From: Microbulbifer variabilis
GTDB taxonomy: Bacteria > Pseudomonadota > Gammaproteobacteria > Pseudomonadales > Cellvibrionaceae
Direction of reading: 5' to 3'
Assembly (NCBI RefSeq): GCF_023716485.1
Contig: NZ_CP092418.1
Location: 2,711,001-2,775,000 of the forward strand
DNA: 64,000 nucleotides
The position numbers were made by a program, and so were the translations under genes. Below the pieces are notes generated by a model. It was given only the letters and a program-made list of their open reading frames with translations, was not told where the DNA came from and did no database searches. Shown here in pieces: positions 42,617 through 52,373 of this stretch (position 1 is its first letter; each line of letters begins with the position of its first letter).

Positions 42617-44074
42617 TTAGTCTTTCTTAGGGAACAACTCGTAACGAACACCAGCCATATCTTCCAAGCAGCGAACCACTTGACAGCTATAACCGAACTC
42701 GTTGTCGTACCAGCAGTAGAGCACTGCGTTCTTACCATCCACGATAGTCGCAGTGGAATCGAATACGCAGGCAACGCGGGAGCCAACAAAATCGCTGGAT
42801 ACCACTTCCGGGGAGTTGGTGAAATCGATCTGCTGACGCAGTGACGAGTGCAGTGCCACATCGCGCATGTATTCGTTCAGCTCTTCCTTGGTGGTCTCTT
42901 TACCCAGATTCAGGTTCAGGATCGCCATGGAAACATTGGGGGTCGGAACACGAATTGCATTGCCGGTGAGCTTACCTTTCAGCTCTGGCAGCGCTTTGGC
43001 AACCGCCTTGGCAGCACCAGTTTCAGTCAGAACCATGTTCAGCGCTGCAGCGCGACCGCGACGCTCACCTTTGTGATAGTTGTCGATCAGGTTCTGGTCG
43101 TTGGTGTAGGCGTGTACGGTTTCTACGTGGCCGTGCTCAACACCGTAGCCGTCCATCATCGCCTTCAGGACAGGCACAATGGCGTTAGTGGTACAGGAAG
43201 CGGCAGACAGCACCTTGTCTTCCGGCTTGATATCGCTGCTGTTGATACCGTAAACGATATTCTTGATATCGCCCTTGCCCGGCGCAGTCAGAAGCACCTT
43301 GGAAGCGCCAGGGCTCTGCAGGTGCTGACTCAGGCCTTCTTCATCGCGCCATACACCGGTACTGTCAACGATAATTGCATCGTTGATACCGTGCTGGGTG
43401 TAATCCACTTCCTGCGGGGAGTTGGCGTAGATGATCTTGATTTCGTTACCGTTACAGATCAGGGAGTTGGTTTCCTCGTCTACACGGATAGTGCCCTGGA
43501 AAGCGCCGTGTACGGAGTCGCGACGCAGCAGAGAAGCGCGCTTCACCAGATCGTTGGGGGCCTTACCCTTGCGCAGTACGATAGCGCGCAGACGCAGAAC
43601 GTCACCACTACCGGCCTTGTCGATCAACAGGCGGGCAACCAGACGGCCGATACGACCAAAACCGTAGATCACAACATCTTTGGATTCAGGCAGAGGCTTG
43701 CCGGCACCCGCTGCGTCGGACAGCTCTTCACGTACAAACTCATCCACAGACAAGCCGCGATCGTCGCGCATGTACTTGTTGGTCATGGTTCCCAGGTCGA
43801 TATGTACGGGACCCAGCTCCATCTTGCAGATGGCTTCCAATACAGGGAAGGTTTCAAACTCGGAGAGTTCATTTTCCTCAACCTGACGCACGAAACGGTG
43901 CGCTTTCATAATGCTCAGCACTGAGCGATTAACCAGGTTGCGGCCGTACATATAAATACCGACGTTGCTCTCACGGTTGAGCTTTCCAATCATCGGGATC
44001 ATGGATTCAGCCAGTGCTTCACGCTGTTTCCAGTCCTTGAAAAAGTCCGCGGGCTTCGGTCGCTTCTGAGTCAC
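42617..44074 (-). CDS. gap: Glyceraldehyde-3-phosphate dehydrogenase, long form, 485 aa
   Basis: A phosphorylating GAPDH of the roughly 480-residue type seen in Pseudomonas and relatives, with about 130 extra N-terminal residues before the Rossmann segment VVIYGFGRIGRLVARLLID. The catalytic cysteine is in SAASCTTNAIVPV, and the C-terminal WYDNEFGYSCQVVR is conserved. The GTG at 44074 (VTQKRPKPADFF) follows GAGGTG and fits homologues better than the upstream start at 44152. A HexR-like dyad lies 130 bp upstream. Confidence 0.93.
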   Translation of the reverse strand: MTQKRPKPADFFKDWKQREALAESMIPMIGKLNRESNVGIYMYGRNLVNRSVLSIMKAHRFVRQVEENELSEFETFPVLEAICKMELGPVHIDLGTMTNKYMRDDRGLSVDEFVREELSDAAGAGKPLPESKDVVIYGFGRIGRLVARLLIDKAGSGDVLRLRAIVLRKGKAPNDLVKRASLLRRDSVHGAFQGTIRVDEETNSLICNGNEIKIIYANSPQEVDYTQHGINDAIIVDSTGVWRDEEGLSQHLQSPGASKVLLTAPGKGDIKNIVYGINSSDIKPEDKVLSAASCTTNAIVPVLKAMMDGYGVEHGHVETVHAYTNDQNLIDNYHKGERRGRAAALNMVLTETGAAKAVAKALPELKGKLTGNAIRVPTPNVSMAILNLNLGKETTKEELNEYMRDVALHSSLRQQIDFTNSPEVVSSDFVGSRVACVFDSTATIVDGKNAVLYCWYDNEFGYSCQVVRCLEDMAGVRYELFPKKD

Positions 44075-44203
44075 TATCGGACACCTCTGCAATGTGTTTA
44101 ATAGGCAGGAAATCACGGCCCACAAACCACTCGGGGCCGCATGGCTGCGCATTATCAGTATTCACCCGCTGCTACGCAACTGCGCAAAAAAAAACCAAAA
44201 AAA

Positions 44204-44218
44204 TGTAGTAAAACTACC
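44204..44218. promoter_or_regulatory. HexR-like operator upstream of gap
   Basis: TGTAGT-AAA-ACTACC forms a near-perfect dyad that fits the HexR consensus (TGTARTnnnAYTACA) at all but the last base. HexR represses sugar catabolism genes and gap in several gammaproteobacteria. The whole 309-bp gap between gap and mfd otherwise shows only the two divergent promoters' AT-rich tracts. Confidence 0.6.
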
Positions 44219-44383
44219 TTTTTGTTGTCACAAGCCCTCACGATACGCAATCCCCCAAAAATTGCAGCCGTTTGAGATCGAAACCACAGGCACAGATATC
44301 ATAGACTGCAGCCCGATCCGATCGCGGCTACAATAGCCGCCCCTGGCACTACAGCAAATGAAAGCGCGGATATTTAAGGAACG

Positions 44384-47300
44384 ATGACCGATATACAGCC
44401 CCTGACTCCCCCCAAATTTCACAGCACCACCGACCGGCAATTCTGGGGACAACTTCACGGCGCAGCGGCCGCACTCGCCATTCTGAATGCTGCTCGCAAC
44501 AGTCAATCCCCCACACTGCTGATCACTCGTGACAGCCTCGAGGCGCACCGCTTAGAGGTACAGCTGAAATTTTTTAACAAAGCGCGGAGAGATGCAGCCT
44601 CAGAGGGCGACTTTGAGATCTTTCATTTTCCAGACTGGGAAATTCTCCCCTACGATACCTTCTCCCCACACCAGGATATTATCTCGGACCGCCTGGCAAC
44701 CCTCTACCGCCTGCCGCAAATGGGGAGCGGTATCGTCATAGTGCCCGTGAGCACCTTAATGCATCGCCTGCCGCCAAGTGATTACGTAGCCGGCAATGCG
44801 CTGATCCTCAATGAGGGGCAACAATTTGACATTGATATCCAGCGTCGCCTGTTAGAGCAGGCAGGCTATCACTGTGTAGATACCGTCTATGAACACGGTG
44901 AGTTTGCCGTGCGCGGCTCACTCATGGATATTTTCCCTATGGGCAGTCCACTGCCCTATCGCATCGATCTATTCGACGATGAAATTGAATCCCTGCGCAC
45001 CTTTGACCCAGAAACCCAACGCACAGTGGATAAGGTGGAAACTATTCACCTGCTGCCCGCGAGAGAGTTCCCAATGCACAAGGCCGGTCTTTCCGGCTTT
45101 CTGCAGAACTGGCATGAACAATTCCAGGTAGACCCCAGTCTTGTGCCCATCTACCAGGATATCAGTGCAGGAATTGCCCCAGCGGGTATCGAATACTACC
45201 TGCCACTATTTTTCGATAACAATTGCGCGAGCCTATTCGACTACCTTCCCGAGAACAGCCAGGCTTTTATCCAAGGAAATGTGCAAGCACCTGTTGATAG
45301 CTTTTGGCGCGAGGTCAGCAACCGCTATGAGAGCCGCCGTGGCGATCTGACCCGCCCAATTCTTCAACCACGCCAGATTCTGCTGGATATCGATGAATTC
45401 AATGGCGCGCTCAAATCGATGCCAAGGGCCATCTTCTCTGCAGAGACGCTGCCCGATGCCCAGGGCAATTACAACTTTGCCACCCAAATGCCTCCAACCC
45501 TGCCGGTAGACGGCAAGGCTGAGCAGCCAATGGCCGCCCTGGAAAGTTACCTGATGGAGTACTCCGGGCGAGTGCTCTTCTGTGCCGAAAGCAGTGGGCG
45601 CCGTGAGGCATTACTGGAGCTTTTAAAAGGTATTCGCCTGAATCCCCCAACCTATGCCAGCTGGGAAGAATTCCTCCAAAGCAGTGAATCCATCGGGATC
45701 ACCGTAGCGCCCCTGGATCAGGGCCTGTTACTGACTGATCCAGCCGTCAACCTGATCGCGGAACCGCAGTTATTTGGCGAGCGGGTGCTACAACAGCGCC
45801 GCCGCAAAAAAGCCAAAGATGATGCAGACAATGCAGTCAAAAACCTGGCGGAATTGCGTATCGGCGCCCCGGTAGTGCATATCGATCAAGGAGTGGGACG
45901 CTACCGCGGCCTGCAACACCTGGAAATCGATGGACAGCCTGCCGAGTTCTTGACTCTGGAATACGCCAATGAAGCCAAGCTCTATGTTCCCGTAGCCAGC
46001 CTGCACCTGATCAGCCGTTACTCCGGTGCCGATGAAGCCCTGGCTCCACTGCATAAAATGGGCAGCGAACAGTGGCAGAAAGCCAAGCGCAAAGCCGCCG
46101 AAAAAGTTCGTGATGCCGCTGCCGAACTCCTGGATATCTATGCTCGTCGTGAAGCCCGTGTCGGTCACGCTTTTGCCGACCCCAAGCTGGCTTATAGAGA
46201 ATTTTCAGCCGGCTTCCCCTTCGAGGAAACACCAGACCAGCAGCAGGCCATTGAAGCCGTGATTGGCGACATGCGGTCCAAAAAGCCCATGGACCGACTG
46301 GTGTGTGGCGATGTGGGCTTTGGTAAAACCGAAGTCGCTATGCGTGCGGCCTTTGTCGCCGCCCATGCCGGCAAGCAAGTGGCCATGCTGGTACCCACCA
46401 CTCTGTTAGCGCAGCAACATTTCCAGTCTTTCCAAGATCGCTTCGCCGACTGGCCCATCAATATTGAAGTGATCTCCCGCTTCCGTTCAGGCAAAGAAGT
46501 GGACAGCGTGAAAGAGAAGGTAGCCAGTGGCAAAGTGGATATCCTTGTCGGCACCCATAAACTTCTACAGAGCGACCTGGACTTTCAGAATCTCGGACTG
46601 CTGATTATCGACGAAGAACACCGCTTTGGGGTACGCCAGAAAGAGCGCCTCAAGAGCCTGCGCGCCGAAGTGGATATCCTCAACCTAACCGCCACACCGA
46701 TCCCGCGCACTTTAAATATGGCAATGGCCGGCATTCGCGATCTATCAGTCATCGCCACGCCGCCGGCGCGACGCCTCTCTGTAAAAACTTTCGTGCGCGA
46801 GCGCGACGATGCACTGGTGAAGGAGGCCATACTGCGGGAGATCCTCCGTGGCGGCCAGGTGTATTTCCTGCACAATGAAGTGAAAAGCATTGAGCGTATC
46901 GCCCGAGAATTACAGGAGCTGATTCCCGAGGCCCGCATCGGTATCGGTCACGGTCAGATGCGTGAGCGCGAACTGGAGCAGGTCATGAGTGACTTTTACC
47001 ACAAGCGCTTTAATGTTTTGGTGTGTACCACCATTATCGAAACCGGTATCGACGTCCCAACTGCTAACACAATACTGATCGAACGCGCAGACAAATTTGG
47101 CCTGGCCCAGCTGCACCAGCTGCGTGGTCGTGTGGGGCGATCCCACCACCAAGCCTATGCCTACTTGCTGACCCCCAACAAACGCTCAATGACTGGCGAC
47201 GCGGTCAAGCGGCTGGAAGCAATCAGTGAAGCCCAGGATCTTGGGGCTGGATTCACCCTGGCCACCCACGATCTGGAAATCCGCGGCGCCGGCGAGTTAC

Positions 47301-47863
47301 TTGGTGAGGAACAGAGCGGGCAAATCCAGAGTGTCGGCTTCAACCTGTATATGGAGATGCTCGACCGCGCGGTGAAAGCCATTCGCGAGGGGCGTACTCC
47401 CAATATCGACGACCCCCTGGAGTCCCCGGCTGTAGATGTCAATCTGCGGGTACCGGCGCTGATTCCAGAGGACTACTTGCCGGATGTCCATGGCCGCCTA
47501 ATGATGTACAAACGTATCGCCAATGCCGTTGATCGCCAACAACTGAAGGAGTTACAGGTGGAGATGATCGACCGCTTTGGTCTACTGCCAGAACCGGTCA
47601 AACACCTGTTCCGCACCACCGAAATAAAACTGAAGGCCGATAAAATGGGCATTCGCAAATTGGAAGCCTCCGCCGCTCGAGGCCGCATCGAGTTTGCCGA
47701 AAATACCCAAGTAGACCCCCTCACCCTGGTGAAATTGGTGCAAACACAGCCGGGACGCTACCAGCTGGCCGGCGCCAACCAGCTGAACTTCAGCCTTGAT
47801 GAAGAGGGCGCCGACCGCAAGCTACAGGAAATAAGCGAAGTGCTGGAGCGCTTAGCCCAGTGA
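44384..47863 (+). CDS. mfd: Transcription-repair coupling factor Mfd, 1159 aa
   Basis: Removes stalled RNA polymerase at lesions and recruits UvrA. An N-terminal UvrB-like region (about 1-340) precedes a CarD-like polymerase-interacting domain (IGAPVVHIDQGVGRYRGLQ, about 485-560). The RecG-like motor follows with Walker A GDVGFGKTEVAMRA, DEEHRFGV, the SATPIPRT-equivalent LTATPIPRTLNMA and the TRG region with QLRGRVGRS, and the C-terminal D7 domain closes the chain. The length is as usual. Confidence 0.97.
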   Translation: MTDIQPLTPPKFHSTTDRQFWGQLHGAAAALAILNAARNSQSPTLLITRDSLEAHRLEVQLKFFNKARRDAASEGDFEIFHFPDWEILPYDTFSPHQDIISDRLATLYRLPQMGSGIVIVPVSTLMHRLPPSDYVAGNALILNEGQQFDIDIQRRLLEQAGYHCVDTVYEHGEFAVRGSLMDIFPMGSPLPYRIDLFDDEIESLRTFDPETQRTVDKVETIHLLPAREFPMHKAGLSGFLQNWHEQFQVDPSLVPIYQDISAGIAPAGIEYYLPLFFDNNCASLFDYLPENSQAFIQGNVQAPVDSFWREVSNRYESRRGDLTRPILQPRQILLDIDEFNGALKSMPRAIFSAETLPDAQGNYNFATQMPPTLPVDGKAEQPMAALESYLMEYSGRVLFCAESSGRREALLELLKGIRLNPPTYASWEEFLQSSESIGITVAPLDQGLLLTDPAVNLIAEPQLFGERVLQQRRRKKAKDDADNAVKNLAELRIGAPVVHIDQGVGRYRGLQHLEIDGQPAEFLTLEYANEAKLYVPVASLHLISRYSGADEALAPLHKMGSEQWQKAKRKAAEKVRDAAAELLDIYARREARVGHAFADPKLAYREFSAGFPFEETPDQQQAIEAVIGDMRSKKPMDRLVCGDVGFGKTEVAMRAAFVAAHAGKQVAMLVPTTLLAQQHFQSFQDRFADWPINIEVISRFRSGKEVDSVKEKVASGKVDILVGTHKLLQSDLDFQNLGLLIIDEEHRFGVRQKERLKSLRAEVDILNLTATPIPRTLNMAMAGIRDLSVIATPPARRLSVKTFVRERDDALVKEAILREILRGGQVYFLHNEVKSIERIARELQELIPEARIGIGHGQMRERELEQVMSDFYHKRFNVLVCTTIIETGIDVPTANTILIERADKFGLAQLHQLRGRVGRSHHQAYAYLLTPNKRSMTGDAVKRLEAISEAQDLGAGFTLATHDLEIRGAGELLGEEQSGQIQSVGFNLYMEMLDRAVKAIREGRTPNIDDPLESPAVDVNLRVPALIPEDYLPDVHGRLMMYKRIANAVDRQQLKELQVEMIDRFGLLPEPVKHLFRTTEIKLKADKMGIRKLEASAARGRIEFAENTQVDPLTLVKLVQTQPGRYQLAGANQLNFSLDEEGADRKLQEISEVLERLAQ

Positions 47864-48000
47864 TAGTATCCGGCAGCTAGTGACCTGATCGATCGACAGG
47901 GGGGCCACCCCCTGCCACAATCCCGGCCTATATAGCTGGCCGCGAAATACTCACCCTGCTCTGACGATAGACAGGACAGATGGAAGAAAGTGGTAACCCA

Positions 48001-48960
48001 ATGACCATAAAAAAGATAGTGCACCTCTGCTCTTCACTTGCCCTGGCACTCTCCGCCACGGCCTCACAGGCGGCGAACTACGCCGGCAATACTTTCGAAA
48101 TCGAGATGATCGTGTTCGAACGCCCCCAAGGTATGGCACAAACCAATGAAACCTGGCCTGCGGAGCCGAGCCTCACCTACCCTGCTCGCTGGGTGGACTT
48201 TGACACCCCTGCACCCCGGGAGGAAAAAGCAGAATCCCCTGTCGCAACCGCATTCCCTGAATCCACAGAGCTCCCCCAAGAAGATACAGCATTGGACGAG
48301 GAGCCTGTCAGCTTTGCAGTCAGCGAGTTCGGCGATCACAATACTGACCAAGCTCCCCCCCTCCGCTTACTCCTCTCCCCCGTAGACACCAAGCTGGATA
48401 CTAAGGCGGCAGCTCTAGTGAGAGGCGGGGATCGCATTTTATTCCACAAAGCTTGGCACCAAGTTTTGGAGCAAAAACACAAGTCACCAGCAATCCTGAT
48501 TGATGGTGGCGAAACCTTTTCAGGACACAGCCAACTGGAAGGGTCTGTTACCCTGAGCGTCTCACGCTATTTGCACCTGAGCACAAACCTTTGGCTCAAT
48601 GATTTCTCTGCTCCCGCATCTGCGGAGGGTATCCGCCTGCCTCATCGACCCAAGACTGCCCCAGCACCCTCCGAGGAGACAATTTCTTTCTCTGCCACGA
48701 ATGAAGGGTTTATTGCTTCCAATCCGGATAGGTATAACCTCTCAAACGCAGCAGGAGACCGGGAGCCCATAACCCTAGATGCCCCGACTGAGCAACCGGT
48801 ATATGTGATGCGGGCCGCTCATTTACAACATGAGCGCCGTATGCGAAGCGGCCAACTACACTATATTGACCACCCGGCTTTTGGTATTTTGATTGAAATT
48901 CGCACTGTGGCTGAAAGCAACGAAGAAGTCACAGAAGAAACCACCCCAGTTACCTTATAA
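48001..48960 (+). CDS. CsiV family protein (peptidoglycan-binding-like), 319 aa
   Basis: An exported protein with a signal peptide (MTIKKIVHLCSSLALALSAT, cleaved near SQAA). The mature part begins NTFEIEMIVFERPQ, the core of the CsiV family, followed by a Pro/Glu-rich linker and a C-terminal domain ending HPAFGILIEIRTV. CsiV in Shewanella binds peptidoglycan and is needed for growth in some conditions; its role here is inferred. The position right after mfd is typical in gammaproteobacteria. The ATG at 48001 is preferred over 47980. Confidence 0.82.
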   Translation: MTIKKIVHLCSSLALALSATASQAANYAGNTFEIEMIVFERPQGMAQTNETWPAEPSLTYPARWVDFDTPAPREEKAESPVATAFPESTELPQEDTALDEEPVSFAVSEFGDHNTDQAPPLRLLLSPVDTKLDTKAAALVRGGDRILFHKAWHQVLEQKHKSPAILIDGGETFSGHSQLEGSVTLSVSRYLHLSTNLWLNDFSAPASAEGIRLPHRPKTAPAPSEETISFSATNEGFIASNPDRYNLSNAAGDREPITLDAPTEQPVYVMRAAHLQHERRMRSGQLHYIDHPAFGILIEIRTVAESNEEVTEETTPVTL

Positions 48961-48982
48961 ACAGCCAATTAATACTCTTTTA

Positions 48983-49006
48983 AATACCCCCTTCAAAGGG
49001 GGTATT
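48983..49006 (+). terminator. Terminator after csiV
   Basis: A perfect 11-bp stem AATACCCCCTT / AAGGGGGTATT with a two-base loop, 22 bases after the stop. The stem ends in TATT rather than a long T run. Confidence 0.7.
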
Positions 49007-49521
49007 CCATATGCAACAGTATATTTAACCAAACAAATTACACTTTCCTAAATCTATAAAAGCCGAATCGAATCCGGCATAACAGATAACACAACCAAAC
49101 CAATTTGACTGCAATTTATAAAATAAAATTTTACAAAGGCAGCAACTTAACGATATCCGGCAAGAAACTAGCACAAAGACACGGAAGGCGAAGAGAAAAA
49201 CTCACCCCATTATTACAACACCCTCACCCAAGTGAAAATCACTAGAAAAGCAAAATAGCCAAATAAAATAAAAAAGCTCAATAAAGAAGCAGCAATAAAA
49301 ATTTTTAAATTTATTCCGTCAGACAGAACTGAAACCCTGACTCCTAACATTAAATTGGTTTCAAGATTATTAAAGCTTCACAAATAGCCTGGAGTGCTTT
49401 CAGAAATTAAAGGCGCAGGTAATTAATACATTTCAAAATATAACGAAACTCGTGGAACGGGTCATATATGTATGCAGACCGCCATAAGATACATATTGAA
49501 CCAAGCGAATGAAGAAATAGA
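49007..49521. other. AT-rich gap between csiV and the cold-shock gene
   Basis: About 515 bp, very A-rich, with no gene I can support. A plus-strand open frame from 49472 covers the cold-shock terminator and the antisense of that gene and is not accepted. Confidence 0.5.
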
Positions 49522-49545
49522 AAAGCGAGCTGAAAAGCCCGCTTT
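49522..49545 (-). terminator. Terminator after the cold-shock gene
   Basis: On the minus strand AAAGCGGGC-TTTTCA-GCTCGCTTTT, a 9-bp stem with one G-U pair and a T-rich tail, about 75 bases after the stop. Confidence 0.6.
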
Positions 49546-49621
49546 GGAGGCGCTGGCAGAGCTAGCGGCTGGCACCGCAAACTCTACGCGACAACAGTTC
49601 TTTCAACGAGTGATCCGAAAA

Positions 49622-49837
49622 TCACTCACAGGGAACAACATCTTCCGCCAGCAGTCCTTTGTCACCTTGTTGCATTTCGAACTCAACCGCCTGCCCCTCG
49701 TTAAGGGTTTTATAACCCTCTCCGCGAATGCTGCGATAGTGAACAAAAATATCTTCAGTTCCTTCTCCACAGGTGATGAAGCCATAACCCCGTGCGTTAT
49801 TAAACCACTTCACTGTACCTGTAACGCGATCACTCAT
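49622..49837 (-). CDS. Cold-shock domain protein, 71 aa
   Basis: A single OB-fold nucleic-acid binding protein. The RNP1 motif reads ARGYGFI and RNP2 reads DIFVHY, with the N-terminal GTVKWFNNA stretch. The C-terminus ([12 protein letters not shown]) is closer to CspD than to CspA, and the paralogue cannot be set without a tree. The 299-bp gap upstream to the MscS gene probably includes a long untranslated leader, common in this family. Confidence 0.92.
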   Translation of the reverse strand: MSDRVTGTVKWFNNARGYGFITCGEGTEDIFVHYRSIRGEGYKTLNEGQAVEFEMQQGDKGLLAEDVVPCE

Positions 49838-50136
49838 TGAGAAAACCTCATTATTGTTATTGCGCCTACCTCTATTACCTCACTGCTCAATTCGGCAAGA
49901 GGGGCAAACGCCACCCCATTGTTAACAAACTGCTCCATGCAGAATGCTATCTTGCTTCACCCTATTGAGAGTAACCCAAAGGGCGTAACCTGATTCTTAG
50001 ATAAAACAGCGCCAGTGTCTAGGTTTCTATGTGAAATAAATACTACGTTTTTACCAATAGGCGTAATTAACCGTCAAAACCCCAATTAAGCGCGATATTT
50101 AAACTAAACATTTGTACCTTATCGCACTCCCAATAC

Positions 50137-51243
50137 TCAACTGTCTAACGCGGCTTCTCTCGCTAATGAAGGAATATCGGCAATATGTACCGTCGAGGTC
50201 GGAAATGCACAAGACGCACCATGGCGCTCAATTATATTGAGTACATTCAACAAAACATCCTGTTTGATTTCATGGTATCTCACCCACTCTGTCGTTCTGG
50301 TAAAGGTGTATATAAAGAAATCAAGGGATGAGGCTGCAAAACTATTAAAATTAACAATAAGAGTTCGGTTGGCATCTATTTCCGGGTGATGCTGTAACAT
50401 TTTCTTAACATCTGCCACTATCTGCGCCATTAAATGGCCATCTTCATAACGAACCCCAATAGTTTCAAAGATCCTGCGATTGAGCATTCGCGAAGGGTTC
50501 TCGACAGAAATCTGCGTGAAGACACTATTGGGCACATAAACCGGGCGCATATCAAAGGTGCGTATGCGAGTCAGGCGCCAGCCAATATCTTCTACAGTCC
50601 CCTCAATCTCCTTGTCCGGGGAGCGTATCCAATCGCCAACCGCAAAGGGGCGATCTAAGTAAATCATCAGCCCACCAAAGAAATTCGCCAGCAAGTCTTT
50701 AGCGGCAAAGCCTACCGCCAACCCCCCAATGCCACCAAAGGCCAAAACGCCGCTGACGCTATAGCCAAGGAACTGCATAATCACTATACCCGCAGTGATA
50801 GCGATCGAAGCCCGCACGAGCTTGCCGATGGCTCTAACCGTGGTGGCATCCATCGGTTTGCCAATATAGCGGGGATTGCAAAGGTTACGCTCCGCGCTGT
50901 GCGAGAAGCGCCAAGCGAACCAGGAGAGGACCAAAATAAGGCCTATCTCGCGGGCAGGCTCTGCCAGGGAGAAAATCTCTGCACCCGTCGCCTGACCCGC
51001 ACGCTGGGCGGCCACCGTGAGCCCCAACAGCCAGATTAATACTTGTCCAGGAGGGGAGAGAGCCCCTACCAGCGCATCATCCCAGGGATTGACGGTCTTC
51101 TCAGCCCTGGCAGCCAGTTTTTGCACAAAGCGGCCGAAAATCCAGGCCGCCAGTGCGGAAGCTAATACAATAAGAAAAACAGAGATTATCCAAACCCGGT
51201 TATCACCCAGCCAGGACAACAGCACACTCTCTACGGACTCCAC
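50137..51243 (-). CDS. MscS-family mechanosensitive ion channel, 368 aa
   Basis: Four or five N-terminal hydrophobic segments (about 13-35, 64-82, 96-112, 138-160 and 165-190) precede the pore-lining helix FGGIGGLAVGFAAKDLLANFFGG, rich in Gly and Ala as in MscS, then the beta domain DRPFAVGDWIRSPDKEIEGT and a C-terminal alpha/beta domain. It probably acts as an osmotic safety valve. It stands alone between the cold-shock and nagZ genes. Confidence 0.9.
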   Translation of the reverse strand: MESVESVLLSWLGDNRVWIISVFLIVLASALAAWIFGRFVQKLAARAEKTVNPWDDALVGALSPPGQVLIWLLGLTVAAQRAGQATGAEIFSLAEPAREIGLILVLSWFAWRFSHSAERNLCNPRYIGKPMDATTVRAIGKLVRASIAITAGIVIMQFLGYSVSGVLAFGGIGGLAVGFAAKDLLANFFGGLMIYLDRPFAVGDWIRSPDKEIEGTVEDIGWRLTRIRTFDMRPVYVPNSVFTQISVENPSRMLNRRIFETIGVRYEDGHLMAQIVADVKKMLQHHPEIDANRTLIVNFNSFAASSLDFFIYTFTRTTEWVRYHEIKQDVLLNVLNIIERHGASCAFPTSTVHIADIPSLAREAALDS

Positions 51244-51322
51244 AATTCCCCCTCCGCTTATAAAACCGGCTCCAGCCGCCCATAGGTTCTTGGAGCAAGC
51301 TGCGGAAACCGGTATTTCTCAA

Positions 51323-52339
51323 CTACTGCATTATTGAAGCTAACCAGCTGCGAGTTCTATGCCAGCGCTCACTTTTTTCGAGTTCCGCCCAAGAGGTGAT
51401 TGAGGGTCTACCCCGCATGGCTTTTAGACGCTCACTCGATTCCGCTGCGGGAATAAAGTTCTGCAGCCCAGCGAGAGACTCCAAAGCCCCTGCACGGTTA
51501 TTGCAGACTACGCCCATATCACAACCCGCTTCCAGAGCAGCGCGGATTCTCTCCCCATAACCACCGGCAGCTCCCGCCCCCTCCATGGACAGATCATCAC
51601 TGAAGATAACCCCATGAAAACCCAGCCGTCCTCGCAAAATATCCTGTAGCCAGTAACGGGAGAAACCCACCGGCTGGCTGTCTATATTGACGAAGCGAAT
51701 GTGAGCGGGCATCACCGCATCCAGTTCATCGGCCCCTATGCAGTCAATAAAGGGCAAGGCATCGCTGGCCAGCACCTGCTCCAGGGAGCGCTCATCTTGA
51801 GGAAGCTCCACATGGCTGTCTTCAAGCACGTGCCCGTGTCCTGGAAAGTGCTTGCCGGTTGTAGCCATACCGGCCTCACGCATCCCTTGAATAAATGGCC
51901 TTGCAATAGCCGTCAGGTGATGGGGGTCGGGACAAAAACTGCGATCTCCAATAACTCGGCTGTGGCTGTCATCGGCATCCAATACAGGGGCGAAACTGAA
52001 ATCCATCCCTACAGCCAATAACTCAGAGGCGAGCAACCAACCCACATCCTGCAACTGTACTGCTGAAGCCTGGGCGGACAGCTTTTGCATGGAAGGCAAA
52101 CGCGTGAACCCCTCTCGAAAACGCTGTACTCGCCCACCCTCCTGATCAACAGCCAGCAGTATCTCTGGGCGCACAGATCGAATATCGGCAATCAGAGCTT
52201 GAATCTGATCGCGATCGCGATAATTGCGCGCAAAGAAAATCAAACCACCCACGAGCGGGTGGCGCAAAAGCTCACAATCCTCATCAGTGAGCTTCTGCCC
52301 TTCGATATCGATCATCACCGGTCCGAGTGATGCAGGCAT
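51323..52339 (-). CDS. nagZ: Beta-N-acetylhexosaminidase NagZ, 338 aa
   Basis: A cytoplasmic GH3 enzyme that removes GlcNAc from anhydro-muropeptides in cell-wall recycling. It has VDQEGGRVQRF, the KHFPGHGHVLEDSHVELP loop with the Asp-His catalytic pair and the nucleophile aspartate in FSDDLSMEG. Length is typical. Start 34 bp after psrA on the same strand, so a psrA-nagZ transcript is likely, as in Pseudomonas. Confidence 0.95.
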   Translation of the reverse strand: MPASLGPVMIDIEGQKLTDEDCELLRHPLVGGLIFFARNYRDRDQIQALIADIRSVRPEILLAVDQEGGRVQRFREGFTRLPSMQKLSAQASAVQLQDVGWLLASELLAVGMDFSFAPVLDADDSHSRVIGDRSFCPDPHHLTAIARPFIQGMREAGMATTGKHFPGHGHVLEDSHVELPQDERSLEQVLASDALPFIDCIGADELDAVMPAHIRFVNIDSQPVGFSRYWLQDILRGRLGFHGVIFSDDLSMEGAGAAGGYGERIRAALEAGCDMGVVCNNRAGALESLAGLQNFIPAAESSERLKAMRGRPSITSWAELEKSERWHRTRSWLASIMQ

Positions 52340-52373
52340 ATTCAGTTCCTCTAAGATTCACCAGCTGCGCAGT

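Noticed and set aside
42848..43924. 358-codon plus-strand frame opposite gap
   Set aside because: Antisense shadow; low-complexity Val/Leu/Gln composition and no signals.
49472..49840. Plus-strand open frame of 122 codons with a plausible helical N-terminus
   Set aside because: It covers the cold-shock gene antisense and that gene's terminator, and I see no ribosome binding site.
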